Below are positions 27,010-36,397 of a DNA stretch of 64,000 bases, piece after piece. This DNA is from Salinisphaera sp002433465 (GTDB lineage Bacteria > Pseudomonadota > Gammaproteobacteria > Nevskiales > Salinisphaeraceae), in assembly GCF_040361435.1 (NCBI RefSeq), contig NZ_APNL01000014.1:56913-120912 (forward strand), in the 5' to 3' direction. The notes under the pieces are model-generated. The model searched no databases, was not told the origin of the DNA, and saw only the letters and a list, made by a program, of their open reading frames with translations. Both the position numbers and the translations under genes were made by a program. Each line of letters begins with the position of its first letter. Within the stretch, counting starts at the first letter, position 1.

Positions 27010-27201
27010 GAAACAACGAACAGGGGGCAGAGCGGCCTTTGGCCGGACGCTGCGGGCGGGCAAAGAATAGCGTTCGGTGCGCAGAGCGCAAGGCTTTGTT
27101 TATTTAGCACAAATTTATTTTGGGCAATCCGTGCGGCCACGCCTGCTATGTATGGAAATCGCGATGCGCCGATTGAAGCGGGAGAAGGGCCTGCGAGAAC
27201 C

Positions 27202-28098
27202 TCAGTCCGGATAGGGCGCTTCGACGGCATCGGGATCGTCTGCGGCGAGGGTGGTGCCTACCGAGGCAACGATGATCGCGCCGATCGCCAGCCATTGCAG
27301 CAGTGCGAGTCCCTGGCCCAGAAACAGCAGGCCGGATAGCGCGCCAAAGGCCGGTTCCAGACTCATCAGCGTGCCGAATGTCTGGGTGGGCAGGCGGGGC
27401 AGGGCCACCATCTCCAGGGTATAGGGCAGCGCGGTGGACAGAATGGCCACGCCGAGTGCCACCAGCAAAAGCTGCGAATCAATGGCTTCGACGGCGACAT
27501 CCACCAGCCCGATGGGTGCGATCACGATCGCGGCAATGGTGATGCCCCAGACCGCGCTCTGTATGCCGTTGACGGCGCCGGCCTTCTGTCCGAACAGAAT
27601 ATAGGCGGCCCAGCAGCCGCCGGCGCCCAGGGCACAGGCCACGCCGTAAAGATCGATCGTGCTGGCGTCGCTGTCGTGATCCAGGCTTAGCAAAACGGCA
27701 AGGCCTGCGATCGCGATGCCGACCCAGAGCAGGTCGAGTCGGCTTTTGGACGACCAGAGGGCGACGCCGAGCGGGCCGGTGAACTCGAGGGCGACCGCGA
27801 TGCCGAGCGGGATATGGTCGATGGCCTGATAAAGCAGGAAATTCATCGTGCCCAGGGCGATGCCGTAGGTGGCCAGATTGCCCCAGTCGCGGCGCGCCAC
27901 GCGCCAGCGCCAGGGCCGGAACACGAGCCATAGCAAGGCGGCCGCAATCAGCAGTCGCAGCGATGTTGTGGTGGCAGGCCCGACGGCTGGAAACAAAACG
28001 GTGGCCAGCGATGCGCCGCCCTGGATACAGGCCATGGCGATCAGCAGCAGGCCGATCGGCAAAAGACGCGACAGGGCAAAGGAACGGCTGAGTAACAT
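27202..28098 (-). CDS. EamA-family transporter (RhtA-like)
   Basis: A 298-residue protein with ten helices in two five-helix repeats, as in the drug/metabolite EamA superfamily. G-P-A-T-T-T-S-L-R-L-L-I-A-A, then A-L-E-F-T-G-P-L-G-V-A and L-S-T-A-L-P-Y-T-L-E-M-V-A-L are typical of the RhtA/YddG-type exporters of threonine and homoserine. Substrate not provable. ATG 28098 preferred to TTG 28104. Confidence 0.87.
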   Translation of the reverse strand: MLLSRSFALSRLLPIGLLLIAMACIQGGASLATVLFPAVGPATTTSLRLLIAAALLWLVFRPWRWRVARRDWGNLATYGIALGTMNFLLYQAIDHIPLGIAVALEFTGPLGVALWSSKSRLDLLWVGIAIAGLAVLLSLDHDSDASTIDLYGVACALGAGGCWAAYILFGQKAGAVNGIQSAVWGITIAAIVIAPIGLVDVAVEAIDSQLLLVALGVAILSTALPYTLEMVALPRLPTQTFGTLMSLEPAFGALSGLLFLGQGLALLQWLAIGAIIVASVGTTLAADDPDAVEAPYPD

Positions 28099-28218
28099 CG
28101 ACAACCCGTGCTGGAATGCGCGGCGCAGTGTGCCGCGCCACGTATCGGTTGTCAGTTCAGCCGGCCGCCCACGGCGCGCTCAGACGAGCGCGCCGCGGGC
28201 GAATGGCGCGCACAGGCC

Positions 28219-30027
28219 CTACGCCAGCGCAGCCTCGTTCGGCTGCGCGCCGGCGTGGCGTGGGCGGCGCTCGGCAGCCGCGGCGGGTCGCCGGGCCGTG
28301 GCGGTGGGCTGGGTTTCAGCTGCGCGTTGCGCGACCATCGGGCTGTGGTCGATACGGAAGATATCGACGCTGCGCCCGAGCTCGCTCGCCTGGCTGCTCA
28401 CCGATTGTGCCGACGCCGCGGATTGCTCGACGAGGGCAGCGTTTTGCTGGGTCATATGATCCATGCGCGAAACCGCGACGCCGATTTCCTGGATGCCGGT
28501 GCGCTGTTCTTCGGCCGACAACGACACCTGCTGCATCATGGTGCTGACTTCGCGAATCGAATCGACGATGCCCTGCATGGTGTCGCGGGTACGCTCGACC
28601 TGGGTACTGCCGGTCTGTACGCGGGTGTTCGAGGCTTCGATCAGGCTCTTGATCTCGCGTGCGGACTTGGCGGTACGGCTGGAGAGCGTGCGCACCTCGT
28701 CGGCGACCACGGCAAAACCACGGCCGTGCTCGCCGGCGCGTGCGGCTTCCACCGCGGCGTTGAGCGCCAGCAGGTTGGTCTGGAAGGCGATGTCGTCGAT
28801 CATGCCCACGATGCCGTGGATCTGGGTCGAGGATTCGGCAATCTGGGTCATGGTGTCGACGACGTTGTCGATTTCCTGGCCGCCGCGTTCGGCTGTGTCC
28901 GCAGCCTGCTGTGCGAGGCCCGAGGCCGACTGCGCGCTTTGTGCACTCTGACTGACGTTGGCCGTAATCTCTTCCATGCTGCTGGCAGTCTGTTCCAGCG
29001 CGGCGGCCTGTTCTTCGGTGCGGTTGGACAGATCCGAATTGCCGGCCGCGATTTCGGCCGTGGCCGGGGCCACGATACCAATGCCGTTCTTCACGTCCTG
29101 CACGATCCGAATCAGGCTGCAGCGCATGACGTTGAGAGAGGCCATCAAGCGGCCGACCTCATCGTTGCGACGGGTCTCGATTTCGGCGGTGAGGTTGCCG
29201 GCCGCAATCTGGCGGCTGAGCGCGAGCGCTTCGTTGAGTGGCTTCATGATGCGTCGGCCCAGCAGAAGGCCCCACACCAGCAGCACGACACCGAACACCG
29301 TCGCGACCGAGGTCATGGTCAGCATCATGCGATCGAACATCGCTGCGGTATCTTCTTCCAGCCGCGTGATGCTTTCCGGTATGGCGGCGCCGGCAGCGGT
29401 CAGCGCGGCTTCGCTTTCCTGACCCAGCTGGACGGCGAGGGCATGCATCATGTGCAGCTCCTGCGAGGACAGCACGCCCATGGCGATGATGCCGGCCAGA
29501 CTTACCAGCGTCATGAGCCCGAGCCGTGCACCGAACGACACGTTACGCAGGCGCGAAAGGCGCGCCTTGAGCGAATGTTCGTGAATGACGCCGTTGACGA
29601 GATGGGCACGGGGTTTCTGGTTGTTGCGCATCCGTGTGTAGACGCGTTCGGCCTGGTGTTTTTCTTCCTCGGTCGCGCCGCGCCGTACCGAGGCGTAGCC
29701 GACGGCGCGCCCCTGCTGGATGATGGGCATCACCGTTGCGTGCACCCAGTAGTAGTCGCCGTTCTTGCGTCGATTCTTGACGATACCCGTCCAGGTCTTG
29801 CCGGCCCGAATGGTGTCCCAGAAATTCGCAAACGCGCCCGGCGGCATGTCGGGGTGGCGAATAAGGTTGTGCGGTTCGCCGACCAGTTCGTTCCAGGTGA
29901 ACCCGCTGGCTTCGATGAAGGCAGGGTTGGCAAATACAATATGGCTATCGAGGTCGGTCTGCGAGATCAGGTATTCCTGCTCGCCGATTGTGTATTCGTT
30001 CGATGTCACCGGCACGTTCTGGCGCAT
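28219..30027 (-). CDS. aer: Aer-like PAS chemoreceptor
   Basis: A 602-residue receptor with a cytoplasmic N-terminal PAS domain (residues 15-120), two close membrane helices near 185-255, HAMP and a signalling coiled coil ending in the conserved hairpin (IDDIAFQTNLLALNAAVEAA). The PAS has N-L-I-R-H-P-D-M-P and K-N-R-R-K-N-G-D-Y-Y-W, as in E. coli Aer, so it probably holds FAD and senses redox or oxygen. ATG 30027 follows GGAAGGGGA; the TTG five codons upstream would overlap that site. No sigma-28 promoter was found. Confidence 0.92.
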   Translation of the reverse strand: MRQNVPVTSNEYTIGEQEYLISQTDLDSHIVFANPAFIEASGFTWNELVGEPHNLIRHPDMPPGAFANFWDTIRAGKTWTGIVKNRRKNGDYYWVHATVMPIIQQGRAVGYASVRRGATEEEKHQAERVYTRMRNNQKPRAHLVNGVIHEHSLKARLSRLRNVSFGARLGLMTLVSLAGIIAMGVLSSQELHMMHALAVQLGQESEAALTAAGAAIPESITRLEEDTAAMFDRMMLTMTSVATVFGVVLLVWGLLLGRRIMKPLNEALALSRQIAAGNLTAEIETRRNDEVGRLMASLNVMRCSLIRIVQDVKNGIGIVAPATAEIAAGNSDLSNRTEEQAAALEQTASSMEEITANVSQSAQSAQSASGLAQQAADTAERGGQEIDNVVDTMTQIAESSTQIHGIVGMIDDIAFQTNLLALNAAVEAARAGEHGRGFAVVADEVRTLSSRTAKSAREIKSLIEASNTRVQTGSTQVERTRDTMQGIVDSIREVSTMMQQVSLSAEEQRTGIQEIGVAVSRMDHMTQQNAALVEQSAASAQSVSSQASELGRSVDIFRIDHSPMVAQRAAETQPTATARRPAAAAERRPRHAGAQPNEAALA

Positions 30028-30687
30028 AAAGTCCCCTTCCAATTGTTTCTATGGGTGCAGGGCGTACCGAATGCACTGCATAAAGGGGTAATACGGCTGG
30101 TATTTTGCAGTTCTTTAGCCTGCGCAAGGCCAGCGATTTGCGCTTTGCGAAAGACCTCTGAAGTTTGGCGATTGTAATTATTTGAAAAACATATGGTTTG
30201 ATTCGCCGCTGGGTGTTTTTGCAAACTAAAAAACGAATAGCGGCCGGTATTGCAGTCTGCTCATCGATCGACTCGCATTCTGCGAAGCCGCTGCAACGCG
30301 CGTGCCGACTGTGGCGCAGCCACACGGGCAGGACGGAACTGAGTGGCGTGCCGGGCTCGCGCAAGGGGTGCGAACATCACGCGGATAGCTCGCATCGCGA
30401 AAGCTGTTGTCGGATCAATGGCTGCCCGTGCAGAGCCTGGATCGGACATGGGCGGTCGCTGCCGCGCGAGCGACCGTGATTGCGCCACGATGCGGAAAGG
30501 GTAGGGGCCGGCCTGGCACGGGCCTTATGCGCGCGCCAGAGAGCGATTGCTATGTGGCATGCCTGAGATCGACCACGTCGAGCCATTCGCCCGACGCGGT
30601 ACACGGTTTACGCACAGCGGCCGTCGTGTGTCGAAGGCGCAGACGCCGGCATGCGATGTACGTCATGCCGGCGCGGTACGATATCGA
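30028..30687. other. 660-bp non-coding region
   Basis: No supported gene. The part near the Aer-like gene (30090-30240) is clearly AT-richer than the window average and probably holds its promoter. The part near the HDOD-GGDEF gene contains the hairpin at 30644-30673. Confidence 0.5.
30644..30673 (-). terminator. hairpin 15 bases past the HDOD-GGDEF stop
   Basis: CGCCGGCATG (30644-30653) and CATGCCGGCG (30664-30673) form a perfect 10-bp stem with a 10-base loop, just downstream of the minus-strand stop. No U-run follows, so factor-dependent termination or 3'-end protection is more likely than intrinsic termination. Confidence 0.5.
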
Positions 30688-32235
30688 CTAGGCGGGCCGT
30701 CCGCCGCTGTGGTCGTTGTTATCGCTGCTCTTGCGGGTCGTGGCATCGGCCAGTACCACGCGATTGCGGCCGCGCTGCTTGGCGGCGTAGAGCGCCTCGT
30801 CGGCGGCTTGCATCAGCTGTCGTGATGAATGGATGCCGTCGCCGGGAAAAGTCGCAATCCCGGCCGAGAGCGTCACGGTCAGCGATTCGCCGTTATCCAG
30901 CGGGTGCGCCAGTTCGGCGATACCGTCGCACAGGCGCACCAGGATCTTCTTCGCGCCGGGCTGATCCATGCCGGGCAACAGGAGTACGAACTCTTCGCCG
31001 CCATAGCGGGCGAACAGATCGTTTTCGCGCAGCTGCTTCTGAATGCTCTTGGCGATCGCGGCCAGAATCCGGTCGCCCACCGGGTGGCCATGGCGGTCGT
31101 TGACCGCCTTGAAATGGTCGAGATCGAGATAGGCCAGGCTCAGCGCATAGTTTTCGGTCTTGGCACGGGCGAAGTGACTGCCGAACGCCTCGTCAAAATG
31201 ACGCCGATTGAAGATGCCGGTGAGGGCATCCTGGCGCGAGATATAGTCCAGGCGGTCGGCTTGCTGACGGAACGCCTGCTCGCGGTCCTGCACTTCCGTG
31301 GCCGAGCGCAACAACTGAAGATTGCGTGTGGCCAGCAGTTCGCGGGCCTGGTCGGTCAGGCCCAGTGCCTGGGGCGGCGACAGAACGGTCAGGTCGAACA
31401 GCGTTTCGACGTCCGGCAGGGCATCGGCCATGCGGCTGAGCACTTCGCTGAGCTGGTCGGGATTCATGTTCAGACAGGATCGCGCGCTGCGCACGGCAGC
31501 AGCGGTCGCGGCCTGGGTGTCTTCGGCCAGATAGATTTCGGCAATGCGTCCGGATACCGCCACGCAGCCGACAAAGGTTTCCAGGTCTTCGGGTATGTCC
31601 ACCCGGGAAAGATCGTCGCTGGCGCGGGTGGCCAGGGGCAGATAGTCGGGCAGCCCCCACTCTTCCATCAGCCAGGCGCCGGCGTCACAGTGGTCTGTGC
31701 CCACAAGCTCGCGCTCGTAGGCGGGCAGGGTGTCGTGGTTGTGCACGATATGCTTGAGCTGACCATAGGTTTCGGGCATGGCCGCATCGAGCGCGAGCAT
31801 GCCCAGATCCTGCAGCAAGCCGGCGAGGAAGAGTTCTTCGGGCGCGTAGATTTTCTGATATTCGCCGAGCAGGCGTGCAGCCAACGCAGACAGCAGCGCC
31901 CGCCGCCAGTAGCGGTCGAGATCGATACCGGCGGTCTTCGTGTTGCGCAGGGAGGTGCTCAACGAAAAGCTCAGTGCCACGCTTACCGTGGCGTTGAGCC
32001 CGAGCACGGTGACTGCCTGATGCAGATTGCGGGCCTGGCGGCCGCGCATGTACAGCGGCGAATTCGCCATGCGCAGCGTCTTGGTGGCAAGCGCCGGATC
32101 GTTGGATAGCAGGTTGGCCACTTCCGCGAGATCGATATCCGGATTGCGGCCAACCTTGATGATGCGCAGCGCCACGCTTGAAATGGTCGGCAGCGTGGGA
32201 CACAGCCGCAGCTGGTTTTCGATCGTGATGTCCAT
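30688..32235 (-). CDS. HDOD-GGDEF signalling protein
   Basis: A 515-residue soluble protein. An HDOD domain (about residues 10-210; LCPTLPTISSVALRIIKV opening, A-T-K-T-L-R-M-A-N-S-P-L-Y) is followed by a linker and a GGDEF domain with G-G-E-E-F and an upstream R-E-N-D I-site. It should make cyclic di-GMP under control of the HDOD part, which serves as a sensor or scaffold. GGGGGAGAG lies about twelve bases before the ATG. Single gene, with a hairpin after the stop. Confidence 0.92.
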   Translation of the reverse strand: MDITIENQLRLCPTLPTISSVALRIIKVGRNPDIDLAEVANLLSNDPALATKTLRMANSPLYMRGRQARNLHQAVTVLGLNATVSVALSFSLSTSLRNTKTAGIDLDRYWRRALLSALAARLLGEYQKIYAPEELFLAGLLQDLGMLALDAAMPETYGQLKHIVHNHDTLPAYERELVGTDHCDAGAWLMEEWGLPDYLPLATRASDDLSRVDIPEDLETFVGCVAVSGRIAEIYLAEDTQAATAAAVRSARSCLNMNPDQLSEVLSRMADALPDVETLFDLTVLSPPQALGLTDQARELLATRNLQLLRSATEVQDREQAFRQQADRLDYISRQDALTGIFNRRHFDEAFGSHFARAKTENYALSLAYLDLDHFKAVNDRHGHPVGDRILAAIAKSIQKQLRENDLFARYGGEEFVLLLPGMDQPGAKKILVRLCDGIAELAHPLDNGESLTVTLSAGIATFPGDGIHSSRQLMQAADEALYAAKQRGRNRVVLADATTRKSSDNNDHSGGRPA

Positions 32236-32290
32236 AGGCGTTCAAACTCTCCCCCGGGGTACGCGCTATCGGCCGGGCCGGCGGGAAACT

Positions 32291-33181
32291 TTACTCGTCC
32301 TGCCGCGCTCTACGGATCCGTTCGACGAGGGCGGTGTTGACCGGCATTTCCATGCCCAGGCGTGCGCCCTTGGCCACCAGCCAGCCATTGATTGCATCGA
32401 TTTCGGTCACCGCGCCGCGCTGCAGGTCAGCCCGCATCGACGATGTATTGGCCGCGGTGGCCCGAGCGACGTCTTCGACCGCGGCAAGCGAATCGCCCGG
32501 CCAGTCGGCGTCGAGTGCGCTCAAGAGCATATCGGCCTCGGCGACCACGCGCTGCATACAAGCACGCAGGTCGGCCCGGTCGACCAGAGCGCCGTTTGGC
32601 ACGTCGTAAAGCGCGCTCAGCGGATTGATGGCAGCGTTGGCCACCAGCTTGCGCCACTGTGCGCTGCGGATATCGTCGGCCCACACCAGCCCCGGCCAGG
32701 CGTTCGCTACTGCCTCGAACCAGGCTGGCGGTCGCCCGCCGTCGCCCATCCAGCTGTGATTTTCGGCTACCACCTCATGCATGGTCGGCGTGCCCGTCAC
32801 CGCGTTCGTGGTGACCGTTTCGATCAGGCGGTTGGTTGGCGCCAGCAGGCCGTCCAGGCTGCCCATGCCGTTCTGCAGTCGGAGCACGGTGGCATCGTCG
32901 GCGAGCGGGCAGCCGGCCAGCGCATTGGCCGTATAGGGTGTCTTGCAGGCCACGATCAGGTGTTCGATCGGTGCCGCCAGCGTGGCCGGCGTGTGCACGT
33001 CCAGCGTGATGTGCCGGCGCTGCCCGTCGCTGTGAAAATGCAGGGTCGTTTCGATCGGTTCACGGGCGCTCGTACGCAAAACGCTTACGCGGTGGCCGGC
33101 GCATTGCAGATAGTGGGCGGCAAGCGTGCCGATGTGGCCCGCGCCGGCAAGAAACCAGTGCGGGGCGGCGGGGCTGGACAT
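32291..33181 (-). CDS. panE: 2-dehydropantoate 2-reductase-like enzyme (ApbA/PanE family)
   Basis: A 296-residue protein with the NADP Rossmann motif G-A-G-H-I-G-T near the N-terminus (His replaces the usual Ala/Gly at the fourth position), K-T-P-Y-T-A near residue 80 (the conserved Lys), N-A-V-T-G near 115 and the C-terminal segment W-R-K-L-V-A-N-A-A-I-N-P-L-S, which holds the Lys and Asn of the ketopantoate reductase site. Role: making pantoate for CoA, or a related ketoacid. ATG 33181 has GAGG nine bases upstream; the longer frame is unsupported. Confidence 0.85.
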   Translation of the reverse strand: MSSPAAPHWFLAGAGHIGTLAAHYLQCAGHRVSVLRTSAREPIETTLHFHSDGQRRHITLDVHTPATLAAPIEHLIVACKTPYTANALAGCPLADDATVLRLQNGMGSLDGLLAPTNRLIETVTTNAVTGTPTMHEVVAENHSWMGDGGRPPAWFEAVANAWPGLVWADDIRSAQWRKLVANAAINPLSALYDVPNGALVDRADLRACMQRVVAEADMLLSALDADWPGDSLAAVEDVARATAANTSSMRADLQRGAVTEIDAINGWLVAKGARLGMEMPVNTALVERIRRARQDE

Positions 33182-33285
33182 GGCCGGATCCTCGACAGAC
33201 TGAAGACGTCCATTATGGCGCCGCAGAAAGCACGGCCGGGTTTGCGACAATGCGGAACCTTGTTTGCATACCCGGTGAGACTGTC

Positions 33286-33942
33286 ATGAGCGAAACCGGC
33301 TCCCCTATCGTATCGGCTCTGCTGGATCGGCACGGGCAGACCTTCGCCGCCGAGCTGGGTATCGATATCGAGCGCAATACGCCGTCGCCGTTGTTTCGTC
33401 TGTTGTGTCTGGCCATGCTGACCAGCGCGCCGGTGCAGGCAGATATCGCCATGCGCGGCGCGCGTGCAATGGCCGATGCCGGCTGGACCACGCCGGACAA
33501 GCTCGCCGCCAGCAGTTGGTCGCAGCGCGTCGAGGTGCTTAACGGCGCCGGCTATGCGCGCGTCGACGAGAAGACCGCGACCCAGCTCGCGGACTTCAAC
33601 GACACGCTGCGCTCGGAATACGACGGCGATCTGCGTCGCCTGCGTACCGCGGCCGATGGCGATACCGATACGGCGATCAAGAAACTCACCGCATTCAAGG
33701 GCATCGGGCCGGTCGGTGCGGCGATATTCCTGCGCGAAGCACAGGCGGCCTGGCCGGAGTTCTACCCGTTTGCCGACAAGGCCACCTTGAAAGCGGCAGG
33801 CAAGCTCGGCCTCGGCGACGAGGCCGAGACGCTGTCCCGGCAAGTGTCGCAGTCCGACTACGTGCGCCTGGTCGCGGCGCTTGTACGTGTCCAGCTGGCC
33901 AACGATTTCGACGCCGTTCGCGAGGCGGCAGGCCCGCGCTAG
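33286..33942 (+). CDS. endonuclease III-like (HhH-GPD) protein without Fe-S cluster
   Basis: A 218-residue protein. The helix-hairpin-helix is visible as L-T-A-F-K-G-I-G-P-V-G-A-A-I-F, and Asp of A-D-K-A-T sits where the catalytic Asp of DNA glycosylases lies. The four cysteines of the C-terminal iron-sulphur cluster are absent. It is therefore like the cluster-less endonuclease III relatives, whose substrate is often unknown. ATG 33286 has GGTGAG upstream. It is divergent from panE. Confidence 0.75.
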   Translation: MSETGSPIVSALLDRHGQTFAAELGIDIERNTPSPLFRLLCLAMLTSAPVQADIAMRGARAMADAGWTTPDKLAASSWSQRVEVLNGAGYARVDEKTATQLADFNDTLRSEYDGDLRRLRTAADGDTDTAIKKLTAFKGIGPVGAAIFLREAQAAWPEFYPFADKATLKAAGKLGLGDEAETLSRQVSQSDYVRLVAALVRVQLANDFDAVREAAGPR

Positions 33943-33960
33943 GACACGGCCGCCGGCGTT

Positions 33961-34728
33961 CTACAAACGCGCCAGGAGCTCCTGTTTCTTGGCGGCGAAT
34001 TCATCTTCGCTGAGCAGTCCCTTGGACTTGAGATCGCCCAGCCGCTCGATGGCATCGAAGATGCCGGCGCTGTCTGGGGGGGCAGACGCAGCGCGTGACG
34101 GCGCGGGCGTGCGATCGGCTTCCTTGGCCGGATAACGTTCGACGACCGGCAGGCTGGCCAGCGCGATCGGCCCATGCTGGCTGGTAAAGCACAGGTTCAA
34201 CAGGCTGTTGCCCTGCTGCTGGGATACGCCGGTAATACGGTGATCGCCGGTGTCATGAATATTCATGCGGTCGCCGATGCGTATTGCCAGCCGTTGCGGG
34301 CCCGCGAAATAGGCATAGCACAAATCGTTTTGCTGGCCCGTGGCATCGGGCTGGCCCAGCGAGTCGGGCCACCAGGCGCCGCTGTTCGATGCCATGGTAT
34401 GGGCGATCATCGGCCCGGCGTCCGTGCCTGTCGATTGATGCTGGCTGGCCTGTGCGAACGGCCGCGGCGTTTCCACGCGTTCGCCCAGGGCATGACAGAG
34501 CGCGTCCAGCCGCCCCTTGAGTTCGTGGTTGAAGCTGTCCTCGATCATCAGCAGGCCGCCGCGCATCCATTGGCCGGCCCCTCCGAGTTCGGGGTGATTG
34601 AAGCTGGCCATATTGCCGTGCCCCTGGGCCACGGCCACGTTCAGAACGTGCGCTGCCTCGGCGCTGAAGCCGTAGCGCTCTGCCAGATCTTCGATCCGCG
34701 TTGCGCGCGTAGAGGTTGTGCTCGCCAT
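33961..34728 (-). CDS. SHOCT-domain protein
   Basis: A 255-residue protein. The last 33 residues (IFDAIERLGDLKSKGLLSED through Q-E-L-L-A-R-L) are a SHOCT domain, a short C-terminal interaction or oligomerisation module. The preceding 220 residues have no recognised domain; no signal peptide or membrane helix. GGAG is upstream of ATG 34728. It converges on the endonuclease III-like gene. Confidence 0.75.
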   Translation of the reverse strand: MASTTSTRATRIEDLAERYGFSAEAAHVLNVAVAQGHGNMASFNHPELGGAGQWMRGGLLMIEDSFNHELKGRLDALCHALGERVETPRPFAQASQHQSTGTDAGPMIAHTMASNSGAWWPDSLGQPDATGQQNDLCYAYFAGPQRLAIRIGDRMNIHDTGDHRITGVSQQQGNSLLNLCFTSQHGPIALASLPVVERYPAKEADRTPAPSRAASAPPDSAGIFDAIERLGDLKSKGLLSEDEFAAKKQELLARL

Positions 34729-34839
34729 GACCTATCACTCCGACCGGTTGGAGTTCGAGTCTATGTCGGGCCGGACAGGGCGCCTATCCGTAGCAGCGCG
34801 TAGCCTGAAAGACGCAGAAATCGCCCGGGCGTGAGGCGG

Positions 34840-35718
34840 TTACTCGTCTTGGCGATCCACGAATTCGGCAATCAGCGCGGCGACCTCGCGCGGGCGCTCC
34901 TCCTGGACGAAATGCGCTGCATCGAGCTTCTCCAGTCGAATATCGTCGAACACATCGTCGAGATGGCGGGTATAGGGTTCGATGATCACCGGGTCGTGCT
35001 GACCATAGATATAAAGCCCCGGCATGGCGAAGCGCCTGCCCGCGATCTCGGCCCAGCGCGCCATATCGGGCTTGTAGCAGCGATAGTAGGCCGCCCCCGT
35101 CGCCGGAGTATGTGCGATGGCATAGCAGCGCACGTATTCCTCGAACGCGTCTTCGGGGAAGGCTTGGCGGGACCAGGTCTTGAGGAAGTGGCCCAGCCAG
35201 GCTTTTTCGTTGCCCGGAATCATTGCCTCGGGCAGGTTCGGTTCGGCCTGGAAGAGCTGATACCAGAACGAGCGCCCGCCGGCCTTGCGCAGCTGGGCCT
35301 GGGCCGCGGCGTTGCCGCGCGTGTTGGTAATCACGGGAATATTGAGAATCACCAGACGGCGGACCCGGCCCGGCGCGGCCAGCGCCATTTCCTGGGCCAC
35401 CGCGCCGCCCCAGTCGTGGCCGACGAGGTTGAAGCTGTCCACGCCCAGGCTGTCGAGCAGGCCGAGCATGTCGGCGGCCAGCGCCTGCTTGGTATACGCG
35501 GCGTTATTAAGCGTGCGCTCGGAATCACCCAGGCCGCGCAGGTCCGGCATGATCAGGCGATAGTGGTCGGGCAGGTGTTCGGCCACGCCCTGCCAGCAAT
35601 AGCTGCTTTCCGGCCAGCCGTGCACCATGACGATCACAGGGCCGGTTGCGGCGCCTGCGAAACGCACGTTGAAACGCCCTCGATCGGTTTCGATCATCCG
35701 ATTCTCTGTGGCAGCCAT
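34840..35718 (-). CDS. epoxide hydrolase-type alpha/beta hydrolase
   Basis: A 292-residue hydrolase. H-G-W-P-E-S is the HGxP oxyanion motif, G-H-D-W-G-G gives an Asp nucleophile, G-Q-H-D-P the acid and D-A-A-H-F-V the His. An Asp nucleophile next to Trp is typical of epoxide hydrolases and haloacetate or haloalkane dehalogenases; the lid has W-Y-Q-L-F-Q. Epoxide hydrolase is the more likely role. GAGGAG lies six bases before the ATG. Confidence 0.87.
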   Translation of the reverse strand: MAATENRMIETDRGRFNVRFAGAATGPVIVMVHGWPESSYCWQGVAEHLPDHYRLIMPDLRGLGDSERTLNNAAYTKQALAADMLGLLDSLGVDSFNLVGHDWGGAVAQEMALAAPGRVRRLVILNIPVITNTRGNAAAQAQLRKAGGRSFWYQLFQAEPNLPEAMIPGNEKAWLGHFLKTWSRQAFPEDAFEEYVRCYAIAHTPATGAAYYRCYKPDMARWAEIAGRRFAMPGLYIYGQHDPVIIEPYTRHLDDVFDDIRLEKLDAAHFVQEERPREVAALIAEFVDRQDE

Positions 35719-35784
35719 TCTGTCTCCTCGTTGTAATGTTTTGCCCGCGAGCTTACGCGAAGCGGGTTGGGCTGCTGCAATCGC

Positions 35785-36225
35785 TTACTCGTAGCGCCTG
35801 CCCCGGTACTCGAGCCAGCCGCCGGCGTGCCGGGCCTGTGGGTCGTGATGGGTCCAGTGCACCACGCCGCCCTTGGCGTTGAATTCATAAACACCCTTGA
35901 AGCGCACGCGCTCGCCGGTTGCCAGGCGCGGCAAACGCGGTGCGATATCGATGTTGTGCGCGATCAGTATTGTCTGACCACTAGCCAGACGCAGAATGAA
36001 ACGCTGGTGCCGGCTGCCACGGGTATCGTCGGCGAGCACGGCCTGGACTTCGCCTGTGCCCGAGACGGCCACGTCGTGTGCCCGGTCGCGATAGGCACGG
36101 GCAATGGCATCTGCTGCCCTGGGTGCATTTTCGTACGCCTTGCCGGGCGCGCCCGTGTCGAGCAGGCGTTCGCCGCCAACGAGCAGCACGAGGGCAATAG
36201 CAATCGGCAGCAGCAGGCGCCTCAT
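35785..36225 (-). CDS. DUF3465-family protein, exported
   Basis: A 146-residue protein with an N-terminal signal or anchor helix (residues 3-19). G-T-G-E-V-Q-A-V-L-x-D-D-T-R-G-S-R-H-Q-R-F, then H-N-I-D-I-A-P-R and V-H-W-T-H-H-D-P, are the DUF3465 pattern. The fold resembles an OB or thermonuclease-like barrel. Role unknown. Confidence 0.85.
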   Translation of the reverse strand: MRRLLLPIAIALVLLVGGERLLDTGAPGKAYENAPRAADAIARAYRDRAHDVAVSGTGEVQAVLADDTRGSRHQRFILRLASGQTILIAHNIDIAPRLPRLATGERVRFKGVYEFNAKGGVVHWTHHDPQARHAGGWLEYRGRRYE

Positions 36226-36397
36226 ATCGCTTCGGGTTTTGTCCTATGAGTAAAGCGTGGCGCAAACCGGTCGATAGGAAAAGCGACGACGCCTTGGAAT
36301 CCGGCATTCGGATGATGCGGCAAGTCGTTTTCCGTCACCATCTGATACCTATGCCATGCAGCGCCTATTCATCGACAACTTCACGGTATCCGGCCTG

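Noticed and set aside
28108..30177. A 689-codon plus-strand frame
   Set aside because: It is antisense to the Aer-like receptor gene and composed of His/Gly/Asp-rich shadow sequence.
30100..30240. Sigma-28 promoter for the Aer-like gene
   Set aside because: A partial -35 (TTTAGTTT) exists but no -10 at the correct spacing.
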